NCBI GenBank assembly: GCA_004347685.1
Contig: SLTJ01000046.1
Location: 1 to 64,000 of the forward strand
Source of the DNA: Clostridia bacterium
GTDB taxonomy: Bacteria; Bacillota; DSM-521; Neomoorellales; SLTJ01
Reading direction: 5' to 3'
DNA length: 64,000 bases
Shown here: one piece after another, positions 18,847 to 28,068 of the stretch
Numbering within the stretch: the stretch's first letter is position 1
How the letters are laid out: every line of letters starts with the position of its first letter
Program-made: the position numbers and the translations under genes
Notes under the pieces: generated by a model
Told to the model about the DNA's origin: nothing
Databases searched by the model: none
Seen by the model: the letters and a program-made list of their open reading frames with translations, nothing else

Positions 18847-21000
18847 ATGACCTTCCCCGAACTCGTAGATCAAGTACGATCCTACTATCCCGAGGTAGAT
18901 GCCGGCTGCCTGGAAAGGGCGTACGACTTTGCCTCTGAGGCCCACCACGGGCAGTTTCGCCTTTCCGGGGACGCCTACATCAACCATCCTCTGGAAGTGA
19001 GCTACATCCTGGCCCAGTGGCAGCTTGACACCGCAACACTTGTAGCCAGCCTCCTGCACGACGTGGTTGAAGATACAGCCGTTACTCTTGACGAGATTCG
19101 CGGGGAGTTCGGCGACGAAATTGCCCTGCTGGTGGATGGAGTAACCAAGCTGAGCCGGATCGGATATACCGAGAGCAGAACCAAGGAAGAGCAGCAGGTG
19201 GAAAACCTGCGGAAGATCTTCCTGGCCATGGCGAAAGACATCCGGGTAATAATTATCAAGCTGGCGGACAGGTTGCATAATATGCGCACCCTCGATTACC
19301 AGTCGGCTGAAAAGCAGGTGGAGATAGCCAAGGAAACCATCGAGATCTTTGCCCCCCTGGCGCACCGGCTGGGAATATTTCGCTTGAAGATGGAACTCGA
19401 GGATCTATCCCTCCGTTACCTGGAGCCGGAAAGATATTACGACCTGGTGCAGCGGATTGCGGTGAGGAGACAGCAGCAGGAAACGTATTTGCAGGAGGTA
19501 ATGACTGTCCTAGATCAGAAACTGGCCGAAGTAGACATTGTGGCCAGCATCCAGGGCCGGCCGAAGCATCTCTACAGCATCTACAACAAGATGGCCAAGA
19601 AGGGCCGGGAGTTGGATGAGATTTACGACCTGATAGCGGTTCGGGTGGTCGTTGACAGCATACGGGATTGCTACGCCGCCCTGGGAGTTATTCATACCCT
19701 GTGGCGACCCATTCCGGGGCGATTTAAAGACTATATTGCCATGCCCAAGCCCAACATGTACCAGTCACTGCACACCACCGTGGTCGGGGCCGGGGGACAA
19801 CCCTTTGAGATCCAAATTCGCACCTGGGAGATGCACCGTACGGCTGAGTACGGTATAGCTGCCCACTGGCGGTATAAGGAGGGGACAGGCAGCGGCGACA
19901 AGGATTTTGAAGCCAAGCTTTCCTGGCTACGGCAGTTGCTGGACTGGCAGCGGGATATGCTTGACCCGAGGGAATTCATGGAATCCCTGCGCATAGACCT
20001 CTTTTCCGACCGCGTCTATGTTTTTACTCCCAAAGGAGATGTGGTTGAACTGCCGTCCGGCTCGGTGCCGCTGGACTTTGCCTATAAAGTACACACCGCC
20101 GTTGGCCACCAGTGCACCGGGGCCAAGGTGAATCGCAAGCTGGTGCCGCTGGACTACAAACTGCAGACCGGCGATATTGTCGAGATTATTACCACTAAAG
20201 GCAGCGGCCCCAGCCGGGACTGGCTGAGCATAGTCCAGACCTCCCAGGCAAAAAACCGTATCCGCCAGTGGTTTAAGAAAGAGCAGCGGGAAGAGAATAT
20301 CGCCAGGGGTCGGGACTTGCTGGAAAAGGAAGCCCACAAGCAGGGCTTGCCGGCCGAGGCCCTCAAGCCCGAGCGCCTGGAAGATGCAGCCGGAAAATTC
20401 AATATCTTTTCCGTGGACGATCTCCTGGCGGCCCTGGGCGACGGTGCGGTGACGGTGGCCCAGGTGATAAACAAACTGGCAGGGGGCAAGCGGGCTGCCG
20501 ACCTGACTCCGCCGCCAGTTAGACCCTGGAGCCAGAAGTCAAAGCCATCGTTAGGGGTGATTGTGGACGATATTGACAACGCGATGGTGCATCTTTCCAA
20601 GTGCTGTAACCCTTTGCCCGGTGACCCCATCATCGGCTATATTACCAGAGGCCGCGGCGTCTCCGTACACCGTACGGACTGCACCAACATTCTGCACCAC
20701 CGGAATGGGGACCGGGACCGGTTGATTGAGGTCCACTGGGATACTACCCCGGAAAGCATTTACCAGGTGCAGATTGAAGCTGTGGCCACCGACCGCCCCC
20801 GCCTGGCTGCCGATATCATGACCGCCATAGCCGATACCAAGACCATCATCAATGCCGTCAATGCCCGGGCGACCAGGAATAGCATGGCTACAGTGGATCT
20901 CAAGGTGGAAATACGGAATCTAGAGCACCTGCAGTACGTTATGGACAAGGTTCGGCGGGTGCGGGATGTTCTGGAGGTACGCCGGGTAACGCCTTCGTGA
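18847..21000 (+). CDS. relA: Bifunctional (p)ppGpp synthetase/hydrolase Rel
   Basis: A 717-residue Rel protein making and degrading the alarmone (p)ppGpp. In order: HD hydrolase domain (HHGQFRLSGDAYINHPLEV, LLHDVVEDT), synthetase domain (GRPKHLYSIYNKM, FKDYIAMPKPNMYQSLHTTV), TGS domain (VYVFTPKGDVVELPSGSVPLDFAYKVHT), the Cys-containing CCNPLPGDPI zinc-finger region, and ACT at the C-terminus. HD residues are intact, so hydrolysis is expected. The ATG at 18847 follows AAGGGTGGTG. A TATAAT at 18813-18818, in the recJ stop region, may give a separate promoter. Confidence 0.97.
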   Translation: MTFPELVDQVRSYYPEVDAGCLERAYDFASEAHHGQFRLSGDAYINHPLEVSYILAQWQLDTATLVASLLHDVVEDTAVTLDEIRGEFGDEIALLVDGVTKLSRIGYTESRTKEEQQVENLRKIFLAMAKDIRVIIIKLADRLHNMRTLDYQSAEKQVEIAKETIEIFAPLAHRLGIFRLKMELEDLSLRYLEPERYYDLVQRIAVRRQQQETYLQEVMTVLDQKLAEVDIVASIQGRPKHLYSIYNKMAKKGRELDEIYDLIAVRVVVDSIRDCYAALGVIHTLWRPIPGRFKDYIAMPKPNMYQSLHTTVVGAGGQPFEIQIRTWEMHRTAEYGIAAHWRYKEGTGSGDKDFEAKLSWLRQLLDWQRDMLDPREFMESLRIDLFSDRVYVFTPKGDVVELPSGSVPLDFAYKVHTAVGHQCTGAKVNRKLVPLDYKLQTGDIVEIITTKGSGPSRDWLSIVQTSQAKNRIRQWFKKEQREENIARGRDLLEKEAHKQGLPAEALKPERLEDAAGKFNIFSVDDLLAALGDGAVTVAQVINKLAGGKRAADLTPPPVRPWSQKSKPSLGVIVDDIDNAMVHLSKCCNPLPGDPIIGYITRGRGVSVHRTDCTNILHHRNGDRDRLIEVHWDTTPESIYQVQIEAVATDRPRLAADIMTAIADTKTIINAVNARATRNSMATVDLKVEIRNLEHLQYVMDKVRRVRDVLEVRRVTPS

Positions 21001-21036
21001 GGACCAAACTCTAAATTGATGCTAAGGGGTATGGGC

Positions 21037-21486
21037 GTGCGTGCCGTTGTTCAAAGGGTTACCTATGGCGGGGTAAGAATTGGCGGTGAAGTAGTGGCCG
21101 CCATTGGGCCAGGGCTGGTTATCCTTCTGGGAGTGGGAGAAGATGATGCCGCCGGGGATGCCGAATACCTGGCGGCCAAGATAGCCAGCCTGCGCGTTTT
21201 CCCTGACCATCAGGGGAGAATGAATCTTTCTTTGGCTGAAACCGGCGGTGAGGCCCTGGTGGTATCCCAGTTTACCCTTTATGGTGACTGCCGCCACGGC
21301 CGCCGGCCGAGTTTCATCCGGGCTGCCGCGCCCGAGCCGGCCAGGGTCTTATACCAGTTGTTTGTCACCTGCCTGGCCGCTCAGGGGATAAAAACAGCCA
21401 CCGGCCAGTTCCAGGCGATGATGCAGGTAGAAATCCACAATGACGGCCCGGTGACCCTGTTGCTCGACAGCCGTAAGGAGTTTTAG
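21037..21486 (+). CDS. dtd: D-aminoacyl-tRNA deacylase
   Basis: A 149-residue enzyme that removes D-amino acids wrongly joined to tRNA. The N-terminus MRAVVQRV, the SQFTLYGD motif and the C-terminal substrate loop ([18 protein letters not shown], holding the cross-subunit NDGPVT in place of the common NEGPVT/NDGPVT) are present. The GTG at 21037 gives the canonical start and length, 7 bases after AAGGGG; upstream ATGs are poorly placed. Standard neighbour of rel. Confidence 0.95.
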   Translation: MRAVVQRVTYGGVRIGGEVVAAIGPGLVILLGVGEDDAAGDAEYLAAKIASLRVFPDHQGRMNLSLAETGGEALVVSQFTLYGDCRHGRRPSFIRAAAPEPARVLYQLFVTCLAAQGIKTATGQFQAMMQVEIHNDGPVTLLLDSRKEF

Positions 21487-21528
21487 GTGGCGGAGACGTC
21501 AGAAAGAAGGGGAATGGAGGGATTTACG

Positions 21529-22152
21529 GTGCAGTTGGAAGTTTTGGAGGTGGGGCCGGCGGCCGCCAATTGTTACCTGGTTATCTGCCAGGTGACCGGT
21601 CGGGCCGCGGTAATAGATCCCGGCGGTGAGCCGGGGCGGATTCTGGCGGCCGTAGAAAAACATAAGGCGCAGGTGGAGTATATCATAAACACCCACGGCC
21701 ATGCCGACCACATTGCCGCCGACGCGGCCATCAAGGAAGCCACCGGCGCTCCCCTGTTGATTCATGCCGAGGACGCGGCGTATCTCACCGATACCCGCAA
21801 GAGCCTGCTCCTTTACCTGGGCCAGGATAAGGCCGGGCCTGAGGCTGACAGGTTGCTGGAGGAAGGGGACATAATAAACATCGGCGCGGAGGTCACCCTG
21901 GAGGTTTTGCATACCCCTGGACATACCCCCGGGGGTATGTGCTTGAAGGGCGAAGGGTTCGTTTTTACCGGTGATACCCTTTTTGCCGGCTCAGTTGGCC
22001 GCACTGACTTTCCCGGCGGCTCCTTCAGCAGCTTGATCGCCTCCATTCGGGACAAGCTGCTGCCACTGGACGATTCTACCCGGGTGTATCCCGGCCACGG
22101 TCCCGAATCTACCATCGGCGTAGAAAGGGCTACCAATCCCTTTTTGCTGTAG
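21529..22152 (+). CDS. MBL-fold metallo-hydrolase (glyoxalase II-like)
   Basis: A 207-residue metallo-beta-lactamase fold protein with the metal motif NTHGHADHI, a further His in HTPGHTPGG, Asp in FTGDTLF and the final His in YPGHGPES. Small members of this branch hydrolyse thioesters or act as persulfide-related enzymes; the substrate is unknown here. GTG 21529 with GGAGGG 7 bases upstream gives the family-like start MQLEVLEVGPAAANCYLV; frame upstream to 21487 is open. Lies between dtd and hisS as in many Clostridia. Confidence 0.9.
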   Translation: MQLEVLEVGPAAANCYLVICQVTGRAAVIDPGGEPGRILAAVEKHKAQVEYIINTHGHADHIAADAAIKEATGAPLLIHAEDAAYLTDTRKSLLLYLGQDKAGPEADRLLEEGDIINIGAEVTLEVLHTPGHTPGGMCLKGEGFVFTGDTLFAGSVGRTDFPGGSFSSLIASIRDKLLPLDDSTRVYPGHGPESTIGVERATNPFLL

Positions 22153-22163
22153 GAGGATAGACA

Positions 22164-23444
22164 TTGCTTACCAGCAGTCCCCGGGGTACGACCGACATCT
22201 TACCTGAGGAAGCCAGGCGTTGGCAGTGGATGGAGGCTGTGGCTCGGAGCCTTTGCGCCCGCTACGGTTATGAGGAAATACGGACTCCGGCTTTTGAGCA
22301 TACCGAGCTTTTTGAGCGGGGGGTGGGGGACGCCACCGATATTGTCGAAAAGGAAATGTACACCTTTCTCGACCGCAGCCAGCGGAGCCTCACGCTGCGG
22401 CCCGAAGGCACGGCCGGGGTTGTCCGGGCCTACCTGCAGGCGCGCCTCTATTCCCAGCCCCAGCCGATCAAGCTGTACTATATCGGGCCGATGTTCCGCT
22501 ACGGCCGCCCCCAGAGCGGTCGTCTGCGCCAGTTCCACCAGTTTGGTGTGGAAGCCTTTGGCAGCGAGGCAGCCGATCTTGACGCCGAGGTCATCACCCT
22601 GGCTGGAGATTTTTTTCAATCCCTCGGCCTGACTGGTCTGGAGTTGCACCTCAACAGCGTGGGCTGTGCCGACTGCCGCCCCGGGTACCGGCAAGAACTC
22701 GTGCAATACCTGACTCCGCGGGTAGGCGAGCTCTGTGAAACCTGCCGGAGCCGCTATGAGCGGAACCCACTGCGAATCCTGGACTGTAAGAATGAAGCTT
22801 GTCAGAGTCTGTCCGTTGGGGCCCCCAAAGTAACGTCGTTTCTGTGCCCAAAATGCGCGGCGCACCTGCGGGCCGTGGAGAACCACCTGCGGGCCAGTGG
22901 CATGGCCTACGTTCTGGACCCTTTTCTGGTGCGGGGCCTGGACTACTATACCAGCACCGCCTTTGAAATCATGCTTCCAGGAGAGGCAGGCGGATCCATC
23001 GGCGGCGGGGGCCGTTATGATAAGCTGGTGGAGGTCTGTGGCGGCCCGCCTACGCCGGCGGTCGGCTTTGCCGTGGGCCTGGAGAGAACCCTCCTGGCGA
23101 TGAAACAGCAGGGTCTCACCCCGGCCCCCAGCCGTGGGCCACTGGTATTTGTCGCGGTGGCGGCTCCGGAGGCCAGGGCTGCCGCCTGGGAGGTATTATG
23201 CGCGCTGCGCCGGGCCGGCCTGAATGCTGACAAGGATTTCCTGTCCCGCAGCTTGAAGGCGCAGATGAAATATGCCGACAGGTTGGGCGCCAGGCTGGCA
23301 GTTATCCTGGGGCCGGAAGAGATCGCCGGCGGCTGGGTGACCGTGCGGGATTTACAGCACGGCATTCAGGACCGAGTAAACCGGGACGAACTGATCGGAT
23401 ACCTGCAGCAATTCCTACCGGATAAACAGGTTGAGAACAAGTAG
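22164..23444 (+). CDS. hisS: Histidyl-tRNA synthetase
   Basis: A 426-residue class II synthetase. Motif 2 (LRPEGTAGVVRAYLQ..YIGPMFRYGRPQSGRLRQFHQFGVEAFG), the histidine A box (LVRGLDYYTSTAFE) and motif 3 (PAVGFAVGLERTLL) are intact, with the C-terminal anticodon domain at about 330-420. TTG start after AGGAGG. In related bacteria aspS follows directly; here an insertion element separates them. Confidence 0.97.
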   Translation: MLTSSPRGTTDILPEEARRWQWMEAVARSLCARYGYEEIRTPAFEHTELFERGVGDATDIVEKEMYTFLDRSQRSLTLRPEGTAGVVRAYLQARLYSQPQPIKLYYIGPMFRYGRPQSGRLRQFHQFGVEAFGSEAADLDAEVITLAGDFFQSLGLTGLELHLNSVGCADCRPGYRQELVQYLTPRVGELCETCRSRYERNPLRILDCKNEACQSLSVGAPKVTSFLCPKCAAHLRAVENHLRASGMAYVLDPFLVRGLDYYTSTAFEIMLPGEAGGSIGGGGRYDKLVEVCGGPPTPAVGFAVGLERTLLAMKQQGLTPAPSRGPLVFVAVAAPEARAAAWEVLCALRRAGLNADKDFLSRSLKAQMKYADRLGARLAVILGPEEIAGGWVTVRDLQHGIQDRVNRDELIGYLQQFLPDKQVENK

Positions 23445-23516
23445 GGGAGGTGCGCAGCAGCTACTGATACACTAATAGGGCTTGACAAAAAGTAACAAAC
23501 ATACTAAGCTTGAACC

Positions 23517-23795
23517 ATGGAACTATTAACCATCAGCAAAGCCGCAAAGAGACTGGGCGTTCACCCCAACAGCCTACGCAATTGGGAGAAACAAGGTTTA
23601 ATCAAGCCAGTCCGCTTGCCCGGAGGTCAGCGCCGGTACTCTATGGACGACCTCAACCGGCTTTTAGGGTCAGGCCAAGTCTTGGCCGACGGGCAGGAGA
23701 CAGTAGTCCTGTATGCCCCGGCTGTACGGGGCCAGAGGCGGCAGGAAAGTCAGGGAAGGTTTTCGGGAACTGATCGCGGAGGTTCAGACGGGTGA
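23517..23795 (+). pseudogene. Truncated IS607 TnpA (MerR-type HTH remnant)
   Basis: The 92-residue product starts with a MerR-like DNA-binding domain, LTISKAAKRLGVHPNSLRNWEKQGLIKPVRLPGGQRRYS, the normal N-terminus of IS607 serine recombinases. After TVVLYA, where the catalytic VLYARVS motif should follow, the sequence becomes unrelated and stops; the serine recombinase domain is absent. TTGACA at 23482-23487 lies upstream with a poor -10, and the ATG is at or near the expected transcript start. Probably inactive as a transposase, though the DNA-binding part could still be made. Confidence 0.75.
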
Positions 23796-25501
23796 AGAAG
23801 GGAAAGAAGAACAAAAAGAAAGCAGCCGGTCCTAACGGCGGCATAATATACACTGTCCAGGGTGAATGGTTCCCAAAGGATTACCCTGCATTCCGCTTCC
23901 CGGAATGGCACCGGGGTAATGAAGATCCCTTGGTCACAGAGATGCGCCTATTTTCCGCCTGTGTCCGCTGGGCCTTCAACCGGCTTTTAGAAGGCAAAGC
24001 CCGGGAAGAGCTCAAGAAGGAAGGCCAAGAACTTTTCGGCCTCAACTCCCGTTACGTGGACGATGCCATCCTCAAGGCCAAAGAAATTATCGGGTCCCAG
24101 CAAGAGCTGCTGGCTTTGGAAATTGAGGAGACCCAAAAGAAACTGGGCCGGGCCAAGAAGAAGCTGGACCGGGCGGAGAAGGACCTGGACAAAGCGAAGG
24201 CTGGCGACGACCCGGGCAAGATCGAGAAAGCCAAGCGGGTAATCCACGGCCGGCGGGCCCGGGCAAGAAAGTTGTCTGCCAAGCTAGCCGAACTCCAGGC
24301 GCACCAGGAAAACGGCACCATTCCGAAGGTGGTATTCGGGGGAAAAAGCCTCTGGAGGCGGGTGTGCAAGGGCCAAAGCACTCGGGAAGAATGGCGTAAC
24401 GCCCGGCAGAACCGGCTGTATGCCCGAGGAGACGAAACCAAGGGCGGCAACCCGAACCTCAAGCTGGTTCATCAGGACGGAGAATTCACCCTGAGCGCGG
24501 CCATATCTCACCTGGCCAAACCCGGCAAGATTGACGCCAAAGGAGTGCAGCACACCAAACACGCGCCCCGCGTTACGGCTAAACTCTGGCTGCCGGAGAA
24601 GCACCGGCTGAAGGTATGGGAACTGCTTCTGGGTGGAGTTCCCTACACCGTAGAACTAATCAGGGGCCAGGACGGTCGCTACCGGGCGCACATCACCTTT
24701 GCTGTGGAGACCCCGCGGCTTATTACCAATTCTAACCTGGGTTATCTAGGGATGGACACCAACCCGGACGGAGTGGCCTTGGCCAACATAGGTTACTTCG
24801 GCCAACCGGAGCCCTGGCCGGAAGGGTTTGATATACCTTACCCGAGAGCATTACACAAGTTTGCCGGAGAATTTCAGGTGATAATGCAACCGAACGGGTT
24901 TCTGTATATCAAGATACCCGAACTGGCCTACAGCCGGGGGTACAGGCGTACTTACCTTATCGGGGTGTTGGCCCAAGTGGTGGTGGATATAACCAAAGTT
25001 TTAGGCAAACCCATGGCGGTAGAGAACCTGGATTTCGGCAAAGACCGTCTGGACACGAATAAGAGGTTCAACCGGATGGCGGCCAACTTTCCGTACCGGA
25101 AAGTAATTGATGCCGTCATGCGGAAAGCCTTCAAGGAGGGGGTAAGCGTCAAGTCGGTCTGGCCGGCGCACACTTCTACAGCCGGTTACTGGAAGTACAT
25201 GGAGCGTTACGGCGTCGTAGTGCACCAGGCGGCTGCTTTGGTGATCGCCCGGCGGGCGACAGGTTTCAAGGAGAGAATTACCGAAGAACTGAAACAGAAC
25301 GTCGAGAAGATCAAAGAGGAGCTGAGCCAGAAGGTCAAAACTTTGCCTGGGGAAGGAAAAGGGATGACCCGAAAGGTAAAACGGCTTTTCAGGCGGCTGG
25401 ACGAGAAGATTCTTGTCCACAACGGATTAACTCGTTTTAAGCAGGAATCGTTTTACTCCGTCTGGCACGACTTGAAAGAGCTGGCTTTATCGAGTAGGTG
25501 A
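23792..25501 (+). CDS. TnpB-related protein (IS200/IS605 accessory type)
   Basis: A 569-residue protein of the 'TnpB-related' branch. A charged coiled coil (about residues 90-175) precedes a region with KVVFGGKSLWRRVCKG. RuvC-like motifs follow: LGMDTNPDGVALA (first Asp) and MAVENLDFGKDR (Glu). Toward the end, WPAHTSTAGYWKY and VHQAAALVIARRATGF replace the usual zinc ribbon and DRDxNAA; no four-Cys finger exists and a third catalytic acid is not evident. Classic TnpB is an RNA-guided nuclease; whether this branch cuts DNA is unclear. GTG start overlaps the TnpA remnant. Confidence 0.8.
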   Translation: MKKGKKNKKKAAGPNGGIIYTVQGEWFPKDYPAFRFPEWHRGNEDPLVTEMRLFSACVRWAFNRLLEGKAREELKKEGQELFGLNSRYVDDAILKAKEIIGSQQELLALEIEETQKKLGRAKKKLDRAEKDLDKAKAGDDPGKIEKAKRVIHGRRARARKLSAKLAELQAHQENGTIPKVVFGGKSLWRRVCKGQSTREEWRNARQNRLYARGDETKGGNPNLKLVHQDGEFTLSAAISHLAKPGKIDAKGVQHTKHAPRVTAKLWLPEKHRLKVWELLLGGVPYTVELIRGQDGRYRAHITFAVETPRLITNSNLGYLGMDTNPDGVALANIGYFGQPEPWPEGFDIPYPRALHKFAGEFQVIMQPNGFLYIKIPELAYSRGYRRTYLIGVLAQVVVDITKVLGKPMAVENLDFGKDRLDTNKRFNRMAANFPYRKVIDAVMRKAFKEGVSVKSVWPAHTSTAGYWKYMERYGVVVHQAAALVIARRATGFKERITEELKQNVEKIKEELSQKVKTLPGEGKGMTRKVKRLFRRLDEKILVHNGLTRFKQESFYSVWHDLKELALSSR

Positions 25502-25839
25502 CCCCGTTAGCCGGGACCGGACAACCCGGTAGGCCGCATCTAACAGATCGCGAGGAGGCGAAGCCGTAAGGCTTCCGGTTGACAGTCAACGCAAGATGTG
25601 TGCCCTGTGGCATCCCCGTAAGTCCGTGTTTTGCGCCTGTCAATCGCTGTTCTCCCGTCCGGGTCGGGTACCCACCGCAGGTGGGTGGTCCCGGGGCCGA
25701 GGTCTCCCTGTCGCAATGCTCACTCCCAGGAGTGGGCAAAACAAAATTCGAAAGGAGCGAGAACCTGGTCATGGGGAGGCCGGCTGCGCAATCCATAGCA
25801 CTTGTTATGGATTATGAGCTTTTTTGAACCAGGACGTCT
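25502..25839 (+). ncRNA. Structured non-coding stretch after the TnpB-like gene (possible omega-RNA)
   Basis: No gene is found in these 338 bases. Hairpins include CCCACC..GGTGGG (about 25670-25685), CACTCCCAGGAGTG (about 25725-25738), and AATCCATA (25790-25797)/TATGGATT (25806-25813) followed by GAGCTTTTTTG. TnpB guide RNAs are encoded at this place, spanning the end of tnpB and the right end of the element. The last hairpin may instead be an attenuator for aspS. The assignment rests on position only. Confidence 0.35.
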
Positions 25840-27684
25840 GTGGAAAGTATCGTTAGCACGGGAGATCTTCTGCACGGGTGGCAGCGCAGCCTCGGTGACG
25901 GCGAACTGCGGCTGGAGCACATTGGTCAGGAAGTGACCTTGATGGGTTGGGTCAACCGGATCCGGGATCACGGCGGGCTGATATTTATTGACCTGCGTGA
26001 CCGTAGCGGCCTGGTCCAGGTCGTCTTCAGCCCGGAAGTGAGCCAGGAATGCTTTCGCCAGGCCGGAAAGGTCAAACCGGAATATGTTCTGGCGGTGGTT
26101 GGGACAGTCAGGCCCCGGCCGGAAGGAACGGTGAATCCGGATTTGCCGACCGGGGAGGTGGAGGTGTACGCTCGGGCCCTGCAGGTACTGAATACAGCCG
26201 CCACCCCTCCCATTTCGGTAAGTGAGGAAAAGGAAGTGGACGAATCCCTGCGCCTGCGCTATCGCTACCTGGATCTGCGCCGCCCCAAGATGCAGCTTCT
26301 TCTCCAGACTCGTTCGCGGGTAAATAAGCTAATTCGCGATTTCCTGGATTCCCGCGGCTTTTGGGAAATAGAAACCCCTATGCTGACGCGCAGCACTCCG
26401 GAGGGCGCCAGAGATTTCCTCGTTCCCAGCCGGCTCCATACCGGCCAGTTTTACGCCTTGCCCCAGTCACCCCAGCTTTTTAAACAAATCTTGATGGTGG
26501 CCGGGATGGAGAAATACTACCAGATTGCCCGGTGTTTTCGTGACGAAGACCTGCGGGCCGACAGGCAGCCGGAGTTTACCCAACTTGACATGGAAATGTC
26601 CTTTGTCAGCCAGGACGAGATCATGGAGGTAGTGGAGCAGCTCCTGGCACACCTTTTCCAAGAAATCATCGGTGTAAGGCCGGATACCCCCTTCCCGCGC
26701 CTTACCTATCAGGAAGCCATGGACAGGTTCGGCACCGACCGGCCCGATACGCGTTTTGGCCTGGAACTCGAGGATGTATCGGCCGTGGTGGCCGGGACGG
26801 ATTTTCAGGTCTTTGCCCAGGTGCTGGCCAGCGGCGGCAGGGTGCGAGCCATGCGCGTGCCTGGAGGAGCCGGTTTCTCCCGCCGGGAGATAGACGGGCT
26901 GGTGGACGCAGCGAAAAGGTACGGGGCCAGGGGACTGGTCTGGATGACAGTTACCCCTGAAGGGGTTCACTCGCCCGTGACCAAGTTTTTGCGCCCGGAA
27001 ATCCTGCGTCAGTTGCTGGAAACCCTGGACGCTACGGCCGGAGACCTCCTCCTCCTCGTGGCCGACGAAGCCAGGTTGAGCGCTGAAGTTCTCGGCAACT
27101 TGCGGCTGGAACTGGGCGCCAGCCTGGGGCTCATATCGCCGGACCAGTGGAGCCTGCTCTGGGTGGTGGATTTTCCCCTGCTGGAGTATAACCGGGAGGA
27201 AGGCCGCTGGGAAGCCGTGCACCATCCCTTCACCGCTCCCCGGGAGGACGACGTCCCCTGGCTGGAATCCCATCCAGAGAGGGTTCGTTCCCTGGCCTAT
27301 GACGTGATCCTCAATGGGGTAGAGTTGGGCGGCGGCAGCATCCGAATTCACCGGCGGGATTTGCAGGAGCGCGTCTTCCGCCTGCTTCAGATTGAGCCCC
27401 CGGAAGCCCGGGATAGGTTCGGTTTTCTCCTCGAAGCCTTGGAGCACGGCGCTCCGCCACATGGCGGCCTGGCCCTGGGGTTGGACCGACTGGTAATGCT
27501 CATGACCGGGCAGCCGAGCATCAGGGAGGTTATCGCCTTTCCCAAGACCCAAAGCGCTACCTGCCTCCTGACCGGAGCCCCGGGAGACGTCTCCGAGCGC
27601 CAATTGCGCGAACTGGGGATAAAGGTGGCTGTCCCCGCATCCGGGGGGAAGGCGACGGCCGAAGCCGGCTCCCCGAAAGCGTAG
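25840..27684 (+). CDS. aspS: Aspartyl-tRNA synthetase
   Basis: A 614-residue bacterial-type class II enzyme. N-terminal OB-fold anticodon domain ([32 protein letters not shown]), motif 2 ([23 protein letters not shown]), the GAD insertion, and motif 3 ([29 protein letters not shown]). The GTG at 25840 follows AGGA; little upstream context supports an alternative. The C-terminus extends about 20 residues past the usual end. Whether it also charges tRNA-Asn cannot be read safely from the sequence. Confidence 0.95.
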   Translation: MESIVSTGDLLHGWQRSLGDGELRLEHIGQEVTLMGWVNRIRDHGGLIFIDLRDRSGLVQVVFSPEVSQECFRQAGKVKPEYVLAVVGTVRPRPEGTVNPDLPTGEVEVYARALQVLNTAATPPISVSEEKEVDESLRLRYRYLDLRRPKMQLLLQTRSRVNKLIRDFLDSRGFWEIETPMLTRSTPEGARDFLVPSRLHTGQFYALPQSPQLFKQILMVAGMEKYYQIARCFRDEDLRADRQPEFTQLDMEMSFVSQDEIMEVVEQLLAHLFQEIIGVRPDTPFPRLTYQEAMDRFGTDRPDTRFGLELEDVSAVVAGTDFQVFAQVLASGGRVRAMRVPGGAGFSRREIDGLVDAAKRYGARGLVWMTVTPEGVHSPVTKFLRPEILRQLLETLDATAGDLLLLVADEARLSAEVLGNLRLELGASLGLISPDQWSLLWVVDFPLLEYNREEGRWEAVHHPFTAPREDDVPWLESHPERVRSLAYDVILNGVELGGGSIRIHRRDLQERVFRLLQIEPPEARDRFGFLLEALEHGAPPHGGLALGLDRLVMLMTGQPSIREVIAFPKTQSATCLLTGAPGDVSERQLRELGIKVAVPASGGKATAEAGSPKA

Positions 27685-27748
27685 CCCAGTGGCCGCCCAA
27701 CGAAACGGGGCAACCACGGGGGGTTGCCACTACGGACCATAAAAACCG

Positions 27749-27780
27749 GGTGGGGGCGGCCCCCTGTGGCCGCCCCCACC
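27749..27780. terminator. Very strong stem-loop after aspS
   Basis: GGTGGGGGCGGCC (27749-27761) and GGCCGCCCCCACC (27768-27780) form a perfect 13-bp GC-rich stem with a 6-nt loop. There is no T-run on the + strand, but the - strand copy is followed by CGGTTTTTATGG. A second hairpin, GGCAACC/GGTTGCC, lies at about 27707-27728. It probably ends aspS transcription and insulates the 6S promoter. Confidence 0.6.
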
Positions 27781-27805
27781 GGGTGGCGCGGACCGGAAAC
27801 GGGGC

Positions 27806-27834
27806 TTGCAAAAGTCTTATCTTTGTGCTAACAT
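27806..27834 (+). promoter_or_regulatory. Promoter of 6S RNA
   Basis: TTGCAA (27806-27811) and TAACAT (27829-27834) with a 17-bp spacer place the transcript start near 27842, just before the closing stem of the predicted 6S RNA. Confidence 0.65.
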
Positions 27835-27844
27835 CAGCGTTGTA

Positions 27845-28032
27845 ATAAGAGTGTACCCTGCAGTGTGCGTGGGGGTTAGCACAATTGAGCCAACACCAAG
27901 AACAGGGACCTGGGCTCTGGATGTGGCTTGCAGGCCCCGGTAGGGGAAGCATAAAGCAATCAGGAGGGTCCCACTCGCGTGAGAGCGGGTTCAAGCTTGG
28001 GGGCTTCCACGGCATCTGCGGGGTACTTTGTG
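27845..28032 (+). ncRNA. ssrS: 6S RNA (SsrS)
   Basis: The closing stem pairs GTACCCTGCAG (27853-27863) with CTGCGGGGTAC (28016-28026), continued by GTGCGTGG/CCACGGCA. The interior has the long imperfect-hairpin form of 6S RNA with a central bulge near GGCTCTGGATGTGGC. In Bacillus subtilis 6S-1 RNA lies in the aspS-rarA-cymR-iscS-mnmA neighbourhood, exactly the order here, with a promoter in front. 6S RNA mimics an open promoter and holds the sigma-A RNA polymerase. Ends are approximate. Confidence 0.75.
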
Positions 28033-28068
28033 TGCTTACCAGTTAGATTAGAAACATCGGAGGTTAAA

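Larger units (their letters stand above)
23445..25760 (+). mobile_element. Decayed IS607-like element with TnpB-type gene
   Basis: The segment between hisS and aspS holds the N-terminal helix-turn-helix part of an IS607 serine transposase, its lost catalytic domain, and an overlapping TnpB-like gene. This order is typical of IS607 elements. IS607 leaves no target duplication and I cannot place the ends exactly; the right end lies somewhere in the hairpin-rich 25502-25760 stretch. Confidence 0.65.

Noticed and set aside
25655-25700. A T-box (GGGTGG..CCCG) upstream of aspS
   Set aside because: The invariant GGTGGNACCGCG string is not present and no specifier stem was found; the stretch is better explained as the end of the insertion element.
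27979-28068. Thirty extra N-terminal codons for csoR
   Set aside because: They overlap the 6S RNA and do not resemble the family; GTG 28069 with an SD puts the ligands at the known positions.
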